From assembly GCA_016720705.1 (NCBI GenBank), contig JADKKB010000007.1:1116001-1180000 (forward strand): a stretch of DNA of 64,000 nt. Direction: 5' to 3'. This DNA comes from Chloracidobacterium sp. (GTDB taxonomy: Bacteria; Acidobacteriota; Blastocatellia; Pyrinomonadales; Pyrinomonadaceae). The notes below the pieces were generated by a model. It was not told the DNA's origin. It saw nothing but the letters and a program-made list of their open reading frames with translations, and did not search any database. A program made the position numbers and the translations under genes. Of this stretch, positions 45,136 through 54,404 are shown piece after piece. Every line of letters begins with the position of its first letter. The stretch's first letter is position 1.

Positions 45136-46528
45136 CTAGTTTCGTCCCCCCGACAACTGCTGCCCGACCCTTCCCTTCAGCGACGCCTCAAACAATTCGC
45201 GGCGGCGGCGGCGTTCGAGCTGTACATTTTCCCGCTTTTCCTTCATCAAAACCCATCCGACCGCAATAAACATAAACAAAAACACCTGTATCTGCGTCCG
45301 CTGCCGATACGCCGTCCCGACATTGCCCTGAAAGATCGAGTAGGCGAGGGTCAATGTAATTGTAAAGATCAGAATTGGGAAAGCCGTTCGTAATTTGTTC
45401 TTGACGGTGTACCACAGACCGTATAGTGACAGCGGAATAAGCATCCACCATATCAATACCTCGGGCAGAGTGATCGCCTGGCGAAGATTTGCCATCTGCC
45501 ACGGAAAGGGTGCCAGCATCAGATATGTCAGTCCGACCGGCAATGCCGTGATAGCACCATCGGTTGTCGAAACGTCCGACTCTGCTCCAAAGCCTGATTT
45601 AGCGGATCGTGCGAGGTCACCGCGGCTTCGCTGAACTGCCTCAAGATTGCCAAAACGGTCGAGATCGACCGTCGCCGTCCTAATTACGCCAAAGTAGGTG
45701 AGCCCCACACCAATTATTACAAGCACGACCGACCGTCCGCAATGGAGGGCATCGTAGTCGCCGTACCGATCAAAACTGCCCACCACCGCGGCCACAACCA
45801 TATAGAAGATATAAAAACGCAACGACATAATGCCGAACATCGAGAGGACCAAAACAATGATCGCCGCGTAACCAAATTTTTCCTGTAGTTGCAGGACCAT
45901 TGTCATTGCCAGCACCAATAGAAAGATGATCAGCCCGTCCTTCATCAGTTGCGACGACCAGATAATAAATGATGGGAATAGGGCGATCGCGATGGCGGAA
46001 AATTTAGCGACCCGTATGTTGTTAAATACCTTCTTGGCACAGACATAGACCATCGGTGCCGTCGCCGCGCCCACGACGGCACAGATCGACTGGGCCGCCA
46101 GTATATTTCGCCCCAATACATAGTAGATAGCACCGACAAAATAGTTCATCCCCCAACCCGGACCCCGACGTTGCCATTGCCCTCCGCGATTCAAAGTCAT
46201 CCATCACGGCATTTCCGGCCCAGATCTCATTCAGCCTATTTCCATAATTGTCATACGTCAGAGCATCGCCGCCAAAAAAATCGCGAAGGTCAAAATAGTG
46301 AACCAGTATTCCAAATGCTAGCCGAGCCAGCAACGCGATCAAAAATACTTTAGTGACAAAGTCCTTGTCATCGGAAAAATGCCGGAACGATGCGATGGCT
46401 AACCCAGAAAAAAGAACAACGACTAACGCGGCGGCGGCGGCCTCCGGCAGACTTATAGCCAAAACCCCGAGCGCCGCTAAAATTAGGGCACCGATCAGTG
46501 TCAAAGTAGAATTTGATGATTTGATCAC
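45136..46528 (-). pseudogene. Frameshifted multi-pass membrane protein (Wzy/EpsG-like polymerase candidate)
   Basis: Two frames together make one protein of about 460 residues. The upper part starts at ATG 46528 (MIKSSNSTLTLIGALILAAL) and reads through FFGGDALTYDNYGNRLNEIW to MATSGSG. The lower part continues from GMNYFVGAIYYVLGRNI to the stop at 45136. One extra C in the five-base run 46150-46154, or one extra A at 46155-46156, explains the shift. At least ten hydrophobic helices are present. The Asp-rich external loop and position between asnB and the acyltransferase suggest a polymerase or lipid-linked glycan transferase. The break may be a sequencing error or real. Confidence 0.7.
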
Positions 46529-47242
46529 TTAGATATTGTCGGGCAGATCGAGACGCGTCTTGTTCTCGATCAAGAATATCCCATCTGCGTCGAGGTCCTT
46601 TACCTCGGTCGCCGGCACGCCTGCGATCAGTTTGAATTCGCTCTCAAACTTCTTGGTTATTACCGCACCGATCCCGACTATGCATCGGGCAGGGATACAG
46701 CCACCCGGGGCAATACGTATCTCGGAACCAATATAGCTGAGATCGCCGATAATTATCGGCCGCGTCATTTGCCGGTTATGTGTCCACAGCGACGAGTTTC
46801 GCCCGCCGAGGATTACCCGCTTTCCAAACTCGACTCGGTCCGTAAAATCGATCTTATGCGACGCACCGATCATACTGCCGTCGCCGAGTATAAATGTCGG
46901 GTCGACCTCGTTGACGACATCCGGCTCGGGTATCGAGTTGATCTCGTTCAAACGCAATATCTCGCAATATCGGCCAAGGCGTATCTCGTCGCCTCCTCGA
47001 AAAATATTTAGGTGCCCGATCCGCGTGTGCTCTCCGATCGAAAGACGCTTAGTCCCAATAAAAACATTGAAATGTCCGATCGTTACGTCGTCACCAATCG
47101 TACAACTGGTCGCGTCAATGATCGATAGACCGATTCGCACACGCTTTCCTATCTTGTAGCCAAACAATACCCGGTAACAGAGACGTTTGGCTACAGAAGG
47201 CAATAAACCGATCAGGCATTTAACGATTAGTCGGAGTTTCAT
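46529..47242 (-). CDS. Hexapeptide-repeat acyltransferase
   Basis: About 237 residues from ATG 47242 (MKLRLIVKCLIG), chosen because the longer frame to 47284 overlaps the upstream gene far more. The N-terminal helix is followed by left-handed beta-helix turns: IGDDVTIGHFNVFIGTKRLS, IGEHTRIGHLNIFRGGDEIR, then FGKRVILGGRNSSLWTHNRQ and IGSEIRIAPGGCIP. This is the CatB/NeuD-like family that O-acetylates sugars with acetyl-CoA. It starts inside the 3' end of the preceding GT4 gene (23-base overlap) and ends one base before the polymerase start. Confidence 0.85.
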   Translation of the reverse strand: MKLRLIVKCLIGLLPSVAKRLCYRVLFGYKIGKRVRIGLSIIDATSCTIGDDVTIGHFNVFIGTKRLSIGEHTRIGHLNIFRGGDEIRLGRYCEILRLNEINSIPEPDVVNEVDPTFILGDGSMIGASHKIDFTDRVEFGKRVILGGRNSSLWTHNRQMTRPIIIGDLSYIGSEIRIAPGGCIPARCIVGIGAVITKKFESEFKLIAGVPATEVKDLDADGIFLIENKTRLDLPDNI

Positions 47243-48332
47243 CGGCGACAACGAAGCGAAAAGTCTCAGCCAAAGTATCCACAAACTTTTCTATGCAGTA
47301 GTCCTGCTCAAAAAGACACCGTCCGGCATTTCCCATACGAATTCGCAGTTCACGACCGGACAACAGTTTGCTTAGCGGATTATACCAATCTTCTTGGTTC
47401 ACCGCATTAAAGTGGGTCTTTCCCGGCATTCCGATCTCGGCACACACGCCAACCGGACTCATTACAAACGGTACGCCCACGGCCATATACTGGATAGCCT
47501 TAAAGCCCGATTTGCCCTTTATCCATTCCTCATTCGCCGATTTGCTGATCACGATCGGATAAACACCGATATCCATGGACTGAAAATCCGCTATCTCGCG
47601 ATCCGCGTCCCACGGCAGATTGATGACATCGACGCCATCGATATTCACGTTGTCGATGCCGGCTCCAACGACCTTTAGGACGAATTTATGACTAGCCGCG
47701 AGTCGGGTAAGGACGGGAAATAGCGACTCGAGAAATGGAAATGTTGAGTGAGTCCCGATCCACCCTATCACCGGAATGCTATTCTCCTTTTCAACCGGCA
47801 CGAATACGTTCGGGTCAACGATAGTCGGGATAACGACGGCTTTACTGCCTTTCCCTTCCACATACTCAGCAATAAAACGATTGCCGCAGACGACCACCGA
47901 AGCCGCACGGATCAACTGGTCGGTCTTGCCAAAAAATTTCAGATAGCTTCCGAGACGGCCATAACTTGGGCTGACGTACGGGACATATGTGGCATCGTCA
48001 AGGTCTAGAATCATCGGTGTGTTTCCGATCCACCTATAAAGCCGTTCAAAGATCGCCGGCCCAAAAAACATCGCTTCGCGTTGAACGACCATCACGTCAA
48101 ATTTCCGCATCGAAAAAAGCAAACCGACCCTCTTAACGACCGAGCGGACGACCGAGATCGCCCTTCCGGTTGATCCACCCGCCGAGTACATCGCCCCAAA
48201 CTGTTTGCTGTCAAAAAAAGGCGCGATCGTCAGTTTGATCCCTCGCTCACCTAACGGTTCTACAAATTGGACAAGTCGAAACCGCGTCGCCGCAGACTCC
48301 GTGGGATATGAACAAATAGCGATAACCTGCAT
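47220..48332 (-). CDS. Glycosyltransferase (GT4-like)
   Basis: 370 residues from ATG 48332 (MQVIAICSYPTESAATRFRL); the frame reaches back to 48428, but this start aligns with the usual GT-B N-terminus. FRLVQFVEPLGERGIKLTIA, MILDLDDATY (DxD-like), VIGWIGTHSTFPFLESLF and MAVGVPFVMSPVGVCAEIG are seen. It lacks the strong E-x7-E of its neighbours (YPIVISKSANEEWIKGKSG), so it is a divergent member. Overlaps the acyltransferase gene at its 3' end. Confidence 0.8.
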   Translation of the reverse strand: MQVIAICSYPTESAATRFRLVQFVEPLGERGIKLTIAPFFDSKQFGAMYSAGGSTGRAISVVRSVVKRVGLLFSMRKFDVMVVQREAMFFGPAIFERLYRWIGNTPMILDLDDATYVPYVSPSYGRLGSYLKFFGKTDQLIRAASVVVCGNRFIAEYVEGKGSKAVVIPTIVDPNVFVPVEKENSIPVIGWIGTHSTFPFLESLFPVLTRLAASHKFVLKVVGAGIDNVNIDGVDVINLPWDADREIADFQSMDIGVYPIVISKSANEEWIKGKSGFKAIQYMAVGVPFVMSPVGVCAEIGMPGKTHFNAVNQEDWYNPLSKLLSGRELRIRMGNAGRCLFEQDYCIEKFVDTLAETFRFVVADETPTNR

Positions 48333-48428
48333 GAGCAAACTAAAAATACAGTAAGAGGGTACATTACATAACAAACGGCGCCCTATTTCGCCGCCCAACA
48401 CAAACCATGCGAGGGACCGTTTCCGCAA

Positions 48429-49550
48429 CTAGCCGTTCAGGACCTTTTGGTACAACGCATCAAGTTGAACGCAATTATTCGCAACATCAAACGTCGCACG
48501 CGCGCTTTCCTGACCACGTTTACTAAATCTTAAACGGATCTCATTACTATTTGCGAGTGTTCTGATAGCTACTGCGGCAGCAACAAAGTCCTTATTTGGC
48601 ACTAACCAACCCGACTCCATATGCTTGAACAGCTCAGCAGGTCCGCCGCAGTCAGAAGCAATCAGCGGAACGCCGGCCTTAAGTGCTTCGAGACAGACCA
48701 TCGAAAACGATTCTGATTCGGAAAGGTTTAGCACGATATCAGCCCTCCTTAATTCGTCGTCCACGTTCGCCTTAAACCCCTCGAATATAACCTTGCCTTC
48801 TAAGCCTAATTCATCTATCAAGCTATCAACTGTCTTCTTAAAGTTTGTCGAAACGCCATTGTGATCGTATTTACCGATAAAATACAGCTTAGTTTCCGGG
48901 AAATCCTCTTGGACGAGAGCAAAGGCTTTTATCGCCCAGTCCTGGCCTTTCCCGGGAAGAATGTTTCCGACATAAACGATTCTTTTCGGCTGAAGATGAA
49001 CGTGCAGAGCATCGTCGGCCGCTTCATCAAAAAATTCGCTATCATAAATGACGATCTTGTTCGGCAGATTGCCGACATCGTTTGACACCGCATTGCTGCA
49101 GCAAACAACAGCGTCCGCATATCGCTTTATCACGCGGATAAAACTTGAGTAAAGCGGGCCGATGTACGAATTACGCAAAAGCCTAACGTGATACACGACC
49201 TTTATCTTCCGGTTCAATATCTTTAACAGGATGCCGCACATGTTGTAACAGTCGTTTACGTGAACGATCGCAATATCGTGCTCCTTGACCATTCGCAACA
49301 ACCCAAAACTGTTTTGAATCAAGCGTGGAAAATAAAGCACGCCCGCAGACAGTTTTGTCGAAATCTCAGTAAACCTAAATCGACGCACAATATCGTTTTC
49401 CACAATTTCGGCAAGGTCGTCTTGCGAAATAGCTTTTGTCACTGCCCAATGAAATTTGCAGCTACCGCCCAGTGCCTTTGCAAACTTCGCGATCGATTTA
49501 TTGGCTCCGGTCAGATATTCCGAATTGTCGATAATTAGAATGTTCTTCAT
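48429..49550 (-). CDS. Glycosyltransferase family 4
   Basis: 373 residues. MKNILIIDNSEYLTGANKSI start, KIKVVYHVRLLRNSYIG, the hinge RIVYVGNILPGKGQDWAIKA and the E-x7-E motif in LNLSESESFSMVCLEALKAG, ending with ASDCGGPAELFKHM. All are typical of GT-B GT4 enzymes. Its start overlaps the upstream methyltransferase stop by 4 bases (ATGA) and it ends 96 bases before the next GT4 start, so translation is coupled within the polysaccharide operon. Confidence 0.9.
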   Translation of the reverse strand: MKNILIIDNSEYLTGANKSIAKFAKALGGSCKFHWAVTKAISQDDLAEIVENDIVRRFRFTEISTKLSAGVLYFPRLIQNSFGLLRMVKEHDIAIVHVNDCYNMCGILLKILNRKIKVVYHVRLLRNSYIGPLYSSFIRVIKRYADAVVCCSNAVSNDVGNLPNKIVIYDSEFFDEAADDALHVHLQPKRIVYVGNILPGKGQDWAIKAFALVQEDFPETKLYFIGKYDHNGVSTNFKKTVDSLIDELGLEGKVIFEGFKANVDDELRRADIVLNLSESESFSMVCLEALKAGVPLIASDCGGPAELFKHMESGWLVPNKDFVAAAVAIRTLANSNEIRLRFSKRGQESARATFDVANNCVQLDALYQKVLNG

Positions 49551-50263
49551 TTAACCGGCAGATCATCGATTCGCCACAAACACAGCGATTTATCGGAATA
49601 TTCGCCATCATTCTCAGTGCATTCTTCGCTAATCGCCTTTACCGGCGGTGGCAGGTCAAACGGCGAAGTATTCAGATTCAACGGTCTCCATTGCCCCGTC
49701 AGAATATCCTCATTCTCAGCGTGTCCGACAAAATTGGTGGTCAATAAATAGGTTGACCCGCTAGTTTTAATATTCTTCAAAGCCACTTTCACATCCGCAG
49801 AACTAAAATGAACCAGACAATCGCGGCAAAACACAAGATCCACCTTTGGAAGACTATCGGAGAGCAAATCAAGCTTTTCAAACGAGACACTATCGGTTTC
49901 ATATAGCTTTTTATTTTGGGCGACCAGATCGTCGACGATGTCTGCCCCGGTATATTTGACGTCACGTAGTTCCACGCTCTTCAGCCAATTAAAGTCGCCG
50001 CACGGGATATCAAGCATCGTCCGGATGCCCAATTCGCTCAAGACCGCCGGGAGACTTGCGACAACCGCCGCGGTCTGCTGTTTGGCAGAGCCCGGCCCTG
50101 ATAGCGATTCGTTGCTCGCCCAGCGGTTTTCCTTGTAGATCTGCGTAAAAATATTCTCCGCGTTTTTGCCCTTTAGTTCCTGCCGATGGCGAAAATTAAT
50201 TATTTCAATATATAGCCGCCTTATGCCGGGAATCCGTCTTGCAACTGAATAAAAAAGGTTCAT
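49547..50263 (-). CDS. Class I SAM-dependent methyltransferase
   Basis: 238 residues. N-terminal hydrophobic segment, then MLDIPCGDFNWLKSVELRDV with the SAM motif in the variant DIPCGD, YTGADIVDDLVAQNKKLY and VDLVFCRDCLVHFSSADVKV. This variant fits sugar-methylating enzymes of polysaccharide loci. It is coupled to the downstream GT4 by a 4-base overlap. Acceptor unknown. Confidence 0.82.
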   Translation of the reverse strand: MNLFYSVARRIPGIRRLYIEIINFRHRQELKGKNAENIFTQIYKENRWASNESLSGPGSAKQQTAAVVASLPAVLSELGIRTMLDIPCGDFNWLKSVELRDVKYTGADIVDDLVAQNKKLYETDSVSFEKLDLLSDSLPKVDLVFCRDCLVHFSSADVKVALKNIKTSGSTYLLTTNFVGHAENEDILTGQWRPLNLNTSPFDLPPPVKAISEECTENDGEYSDKSLCLWRIDDLPVK

Positions 50264-50279
50264 AGAATATCGAAGCCTT

Positions 50280-51299
50280 CTAAGTAACGGTTCTCCCGAC
50301 CTCAGTAAATACAGGCGGGTACGTTGGCTTCTTTCCGTTGTTGAAGAATATTTCCGCTGTCGTATTTGCTCTTGCGATATATTCTTCTTTACCCGTAATC
50401 AATGGTATGAAGGAAGTTATCAGAGATTCGCATTGAGTCAGCATACGACTCTCTTTTAAGTTCAATTCCTTGCCAAGGGCGGCACTAGATTGCAACAGCG
50501 CCCACTTCACAATGTTCTCGAAGAAGATGATAGAACCGCTGACAAATCCAAGTAATTTACCCCAGTGATCGCGACGAATACTCCAACCCAACGCCGAACC
50601 CAGTCTACTAGCATTTATTAGTCGATCTGAGTCATCCCTAAAGGTAACGCTTGTATAATGTTGCAGTTTGGCCTGTGGGACAACGCTTATCTTCAAGCCC
50701 TTTGCTGCAATCTCGCGGCAAAGGAAATACTCTTCTCCAAAGAGAAAGTTGTCTTCGACGAACATACGCCCTCTAGCTAATGCTGAGACACGACAAATAT
50801 AACCAGTCCCGGTGATAAAGTCGACGTCAAATGACCCAGACATTTCCGTTTCTCGACGCCTCGTGAGGCCACGTAATTTTCTGGCGACGAGCGAATTAAA
50901 AAATAAGGATGAAAAGAAATATTGCGACCGATAAACTTTAGCCCCTTTCAGAACAGGCACACATACTCCAATCTGATCATCCGTTTCTAAAGTTTCGATA
51001 AGTGCGTCGATCATCCCAGACTCTAAAACCGTATCCGGGTTAAGGGTCATTGCGTATTTGCCGGAAGTCAGCGAAAAACCCACGTTTGTCGCCACTCCGA
51101 AGCCGTAATTATAAGCGTTCTTTATCAAACGGACGTCGGGAAACATTGTCGTGACGGAGATAATATCTTCATCAGAGTCGTTGTCAACGACAATGATCTC
51201 TAGCTCGACCTTAGTTGGGTGACGGAGAATGCTATCTAAACATTTCACCAAGAATTCGGATGTGTTCCAATTAACTATTATTATTGAGAGTAATATCAT
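50280..51299 (-). CDS. Glycosyltransferase family 2 (rhamnosyltransferase-like)
   Basis: About 339 residues from ATG 51299; an ATG at 51305 lies two codons farther up. GT-A fold: SIIIVNWNTSEFLVKCLDSI, VVDNDSDEDII, YNYGFGVATNVGFSLTSGKY and the DxD-equivalent ALNPDTV-like TLNPDTVLESGM. The middle includes FGEEYFLCREIAAKGLKI. This resembles WbbL-type rhamnosyltransferases, which fits the rhamnose genes, but the donor is inferred. It overlaps the broken GT2 gene upstream by 4 bases (ATGA). Confidence 0.85.
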   Translation of the reverse strand: MILLSIIIVNWNTSEFLVKCLDSILRHPTKVELEIIVVDNDSDEDIISVTTMFPDVRLIKNAYNYGFGVATNVGFSLTSGKYAMTLNPDTVLESGMIDALIETLETDDQIGVCVPVLKGAKVYRSQYFFSSLFFNSLVARKLRGLTRRRETEMSGSFDVDFITGTGYICRVSALARGRMFVEDNFLFGEEYFLCREIAAKGLKISVVPQAKLQHYTSVTFRDDSDRLINASRLGSALGWSIRRDHWGKLLGFVSGSIIFFENIVKWALLQSSAALGKELNLKESRMLTQCESLITSFIPLITGKEEYIARANTTAEIFFNNGKKPTYPPVFTEVGRTVT

Positions 51300-51301
51300 C
51301 G

Positions 51302-52368
51302 TCAACGGCCTGCATCTCTCGTCTTGGCTCTGAGAAAATCATAAATGACACTTTTCAAGCCGCTAGAATAGCGAGCGTATCGCCGGCTTTTACATTCGCT
51401 CAGTAATATTGGCAGGCGCCCAAGCCTAGAAACAGGGAGATGGTAACGAATCTCGTAGTGAACTGATTTGTCACTTAAGTCTAGCACTTTTTTTGCAAGC
51501 AACTTCCTCGCCTTTTCGTCACCTATAGCATCAATATCGGCCTTAGCTCTGCACGTCTCGGCGGTATCAAGTATACGAACAAGAGACCTAAGAGCGTCAG
51601 CGTACGCAACTGCATCTCTCGCAATTCGGATAAACCGTTTATCCGCCGGTGCAAGTGCGATCCGAAATGGTGTTTCTGATGTGCCTGCACCCAGTAATTG
51701 ACTTTGATGCTGTCTGTATTGGATGCCTTCGTAATCAAATACTACAACCGCACTAGTAAGCGAGGCAATCAGACCTAGCCAATGATCGTGCGCTGAATTA
51801 GATGGTATGGGGTATGTCCGTAAAAATCGTATGAGATCTGAGCGTACCGCAATCGTATTGCCTGATACAAAATTCTGGCCAAATAGCAGTATTTGAAGTA
51901 CGTTTTGGTTCATAAAATCTAATTGTGAATGATGAAATCCAAAAGACTCCCATAGATTTCTATTCAGCGGTACGAGATGCCGATCAACCAACTCCGCGTT
52001 CGTTACGACGATACCTGCTGTAAGATTGTCCCTAAATACATTAAGGATGGTTTCGATCTTTTCACTTTTCCATACATCATCCTGATCGGCCGGAAACACT
52101 ATACTCCCCTCACATAGAAGAAGCGCTGCTCGAAATTTTTAACGTACCCTAAATTAGTGCCATTCAAATGTATTCGAACTTTGAATGGAACTTGTACCTT
52201 AAATTCCTCGAGGATGGCGAGTGTTCGGTCTGTCGAACCGTCGTCGCAGACTACTAATTCGTCCGGTAGTCTCGTTTGTCCAAGAAAACTCTGGAGTTGT
52301 TCTGAGAGATACTCCTCACCGTTATAGGTGCACAACGCGATGGAGATGGTATCTGCGGGCGGAGTCAT
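51302..52368 (-). pseudogene. Glycosyltransferase family 2, split by a one-base frameshift
   Basis: The upper part (ATG 52368) carries SIALCTYNGEEYLSEQLQSF and VVCDDGSTDRTLAILEEF, then stops soon after KNFEQ. The lower part, readable from a GTG at 52099, begins FPADQDDVWKSEKIETIL. In the family these belong together as KNFEQALLLCEGSIVFPADQ. Adding one base near 52125-52126 restores exactly ALLLCEGSIVFPADQDDVW. The joined gene is about 355 residues. Rhamnosyl- or galactosyltransferases of this type add side chains. It may be a true knockout or an assembly error. Confidence 0.85.
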
Positions 52369-52438
52369 AATGGTGCAGTTCAGAAAAATGGAGTCTGGAG
52401 TTGGCGTTAAAAGATGCCCTGATCGACCTCAAATAAGT

Positions 52439-53494
52439 TTATTTGCGGGCAAAACACGAAATGTAATCACCACTCTGCTTGTAAATTAAAAAATACAAAT
52501 CGGTCAGAATTTTGAGAAAATGAGCATGAACACGATCCGACATCGGAAGGTCACTATCGCTCGCAAAATGAAAACCCAAGTCCTCTTCGCGTCTATAGCG
52601 AAGATCAGAAAGATAGAAGTCTGCACGGAAAGTTTCAATTTTCAAGTCTTGAAATCCAGTCTTCCTCATCAGGCTTTTGAGAGTTTTCGGCGTAAATGAG
52701 TACAAGTGCCGAGGAACATCCCAGTGAAGCCAATATTTGCCGCTTATCCTCTGACTTAAACTATTCGCATTTGGAACCTCAACATAAAGGAGACCGTCGG
52801 GCTTAAGTAGCTTTTTCACTTGGCCTAGGACTTCAATAATATTAGGTAAATGTTCGAGCGAGTGATTAAAGCTAATATAGTCAAATGATTCTTCTTCGAA
52901 GTTAGCATCGGCTAAATCACCGACAGATACATCAATTCCAAATTTTTCTTTCGCTGCGTCGGCTGCGGCATGCTTTAGCTCAAGCCCGCGTACGTTCCAA
53001 CCGTATTGCTTCAAAATCGAGAGAAACACTCCGCTCCCACAACCGATGTCCAATGCTCTGCCGTTCGGAACATACTTAGGAAAACGTTTTCCAAATCCAT
53101 ATGCTGCCCTTCTTAGAAAAAAACGGTTAATTATGGGGCGGACGAGCGTAACCAACTTCGAATTTATTCGAAGCGGGTAGCCAAAAGAGGCAATGACCGA
53201 ACGGCGAATATCTTGCTTTATCGGAAAGTCTGTTTCTTGCGATACGGAATTTTGTCCATAACTGTAGTATGTATCATTCGGGTAGAAACTTCCCAACTTT
53301 TCTGACGTCGGCCGTGGCGACAGCCGTATCAAACCACACTGGCAACAACGAACATTCGCAAACTGCCCAGGCAGATCGTTCATCCGATCTCGTCCCCAAA
53401 AAAGTAGTTCGGATCCATCCGAAAGGCAAACGGGACATCGAGATACATGCTCTGTAAATACATTTTCATTCGAAATAGAGATATTGGAACTCAT
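52439..53494 (-). CDS. Methyltransferase with N-terminal zinc ribbon
   Basis: 351 residues. An N-terminal four-cysteine ribbon (RCPVCLSDG and VRCCQCGLIRLSPRP) is followed by LGSFYPNDTYYSYGQ. The SAM domain has ALDIGCGSGVFLSILKQYGW near 147-166 and SFDYISFNHSLEHLPNIIEV, then KLLKPDGLLYVEVPN, the Methyltransf_23 pattern. Such proteins methylate sugars or nucleotide sugars in O-antigen and capsule loci. An acyltransferase gene ends 9 bases upstream. Confidence 0.88.
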   Translation of the reverse strand: MSSNISISNENVFTEHVSRCPVCLSDGSELLFWGRDRMNDLPGQFANVRCCQCGLIRLSPRPTSEKLGSFYPNDTYYSYGQNSVSQETDFPIKQDIRRSVIASFGYPLRINSKLVTLVRPIINRFFLRRAAYGFGKRFPKYVPNGRALDIGCGSGVFLSILKQYGWNVRGLELKHAAADAAKEKFGIDVSVGDLADANFEEESFDYISFNHSLEHLPNIIEVLGQVKKLLKPDGLLYVEVPNANSLSQRISGKYWLHWDVPRHLYSFTPKTLKSLMRKTGFQDLKIETFRADFYLSDLRYRREEDLGFHFASDSDLPMSDRVHAHFLKILTDLYFLIYKQSGDYISCFARK

Positions 53495-53503
53495 AAATTT
53501 GAG

Positions 53504-54178
53504 TTAGCGAAACAGTTTCGTAATGCTTTCGAAGGCTGATTCAAGTGGTTGGTTCAGGAGTTGCAAATTCATCTCCACGTCATGGTCGTCCAGTTTGGAG
53601 TAATCGATAACGGCTAAGAGAGAGCGAATTGTTTGTTCGTCAAATCGATACTTTATGACCTTCGCAGGTGTTCCCGCAACAATTGAGTATGGCGGAACGT
53701 CCTTCACCACTACGCTTCCAGCGGCGACGATCGCTCCCTGCCCAATAGTCAGACCTGACATGATTGTTGCCCGCGTGCCAATCCAAACGTCGTCTTTAAT
53801 AAGAATCGGCCCTTTACTAAGTTCAGGTGGCTCCAAATCGGAGTTGTTAAGTACAAACTCTGCGAAAGGAAAAGTTGAGAGCGTTTGATGCTGATGGTTT
53901 CCTCCAAGAATAAAGAGAACTTCCGGGGCAATTGAGACGAAGTCGCCGATTACAAGTCTTTGATTCGGATTCTTCAACATTTGAACATTCAAGGGGCCGT
54001 ACGAGTGACGACCTACATTTATTTTGTCCAGATCAAAGATTGAGGATGGAAATAGCCGTCTGCCGGGAAATCGTGCTCTAAACGCATGTTTGAACCGAAA
54101 AAACGCAAAGTCGTTACGAATGCGATAATAAACGTCAAGTAAATATTTGCAAACAAGTCTGAAGTCTTCAATCATCAC
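53504..54178 (-). CDS. CatB-type xenobiotic/sugar acyltransferase (left-handed beta helix)
   Basis: 224 residues; a second Met at codon 2 is an equal start. After about 45 basic, helical residues come hexapeptide turns: INVGRHSYGPLNV, LVIGDFVSIAPEVLFILGGN with HQHQTLSTFPF, VWIGTRATIMSGLTIGQGAI, VAAGSVVVKDVPPYSIVAG and TPAKVIKYRFDEQ. The family's catalytic histidine is likely in GGNHQHQ. It acetylates a sugar using acetyl-CoA. Gap of 226 bases upstream to the flippase shows no feature. Confidence 0.87.
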   Translation of the reverse strand: MMIEDFRLVCKYLLDVYYRIRNDFAFFRFKHAFRARFPGRRLFPSSIFDLDKINVGRHSYGPLNVQMLKNPNQRLVIGDFVSIAPEVLFILGGNHQHQTLSTFPFAEFVLNNSDLEPPELSKGPILIKDDVWIGTRATIMSGLTIGQGAIVAAGSVVVKDVPPYSIVAGTPAKVIKYRFDEQTIRSLLAVIDYSKLDDHDVEMNLQLLNQPLESAFESITKLFR

Positions 54179-54404
54179 AAACTAGGCAGCTCCTCTTTTC
54201 ATTGTCGTAGAAAGACAGGGACACGGCAACATCTCGACTGGGTTTCGCGTGGAACTTCGTCGCCGCAACCGCCCTCCATATAAACTTCTGCGAGAATCAC
54301 TTACATATGGTGCCATTTATATTTTCACCCTTCAGCCCTCAATTTCAACTGTTGATTTCCCGATTTATCCAGTCCGGATACTTATCCGATCCATCTAGAT
54401 GTGC

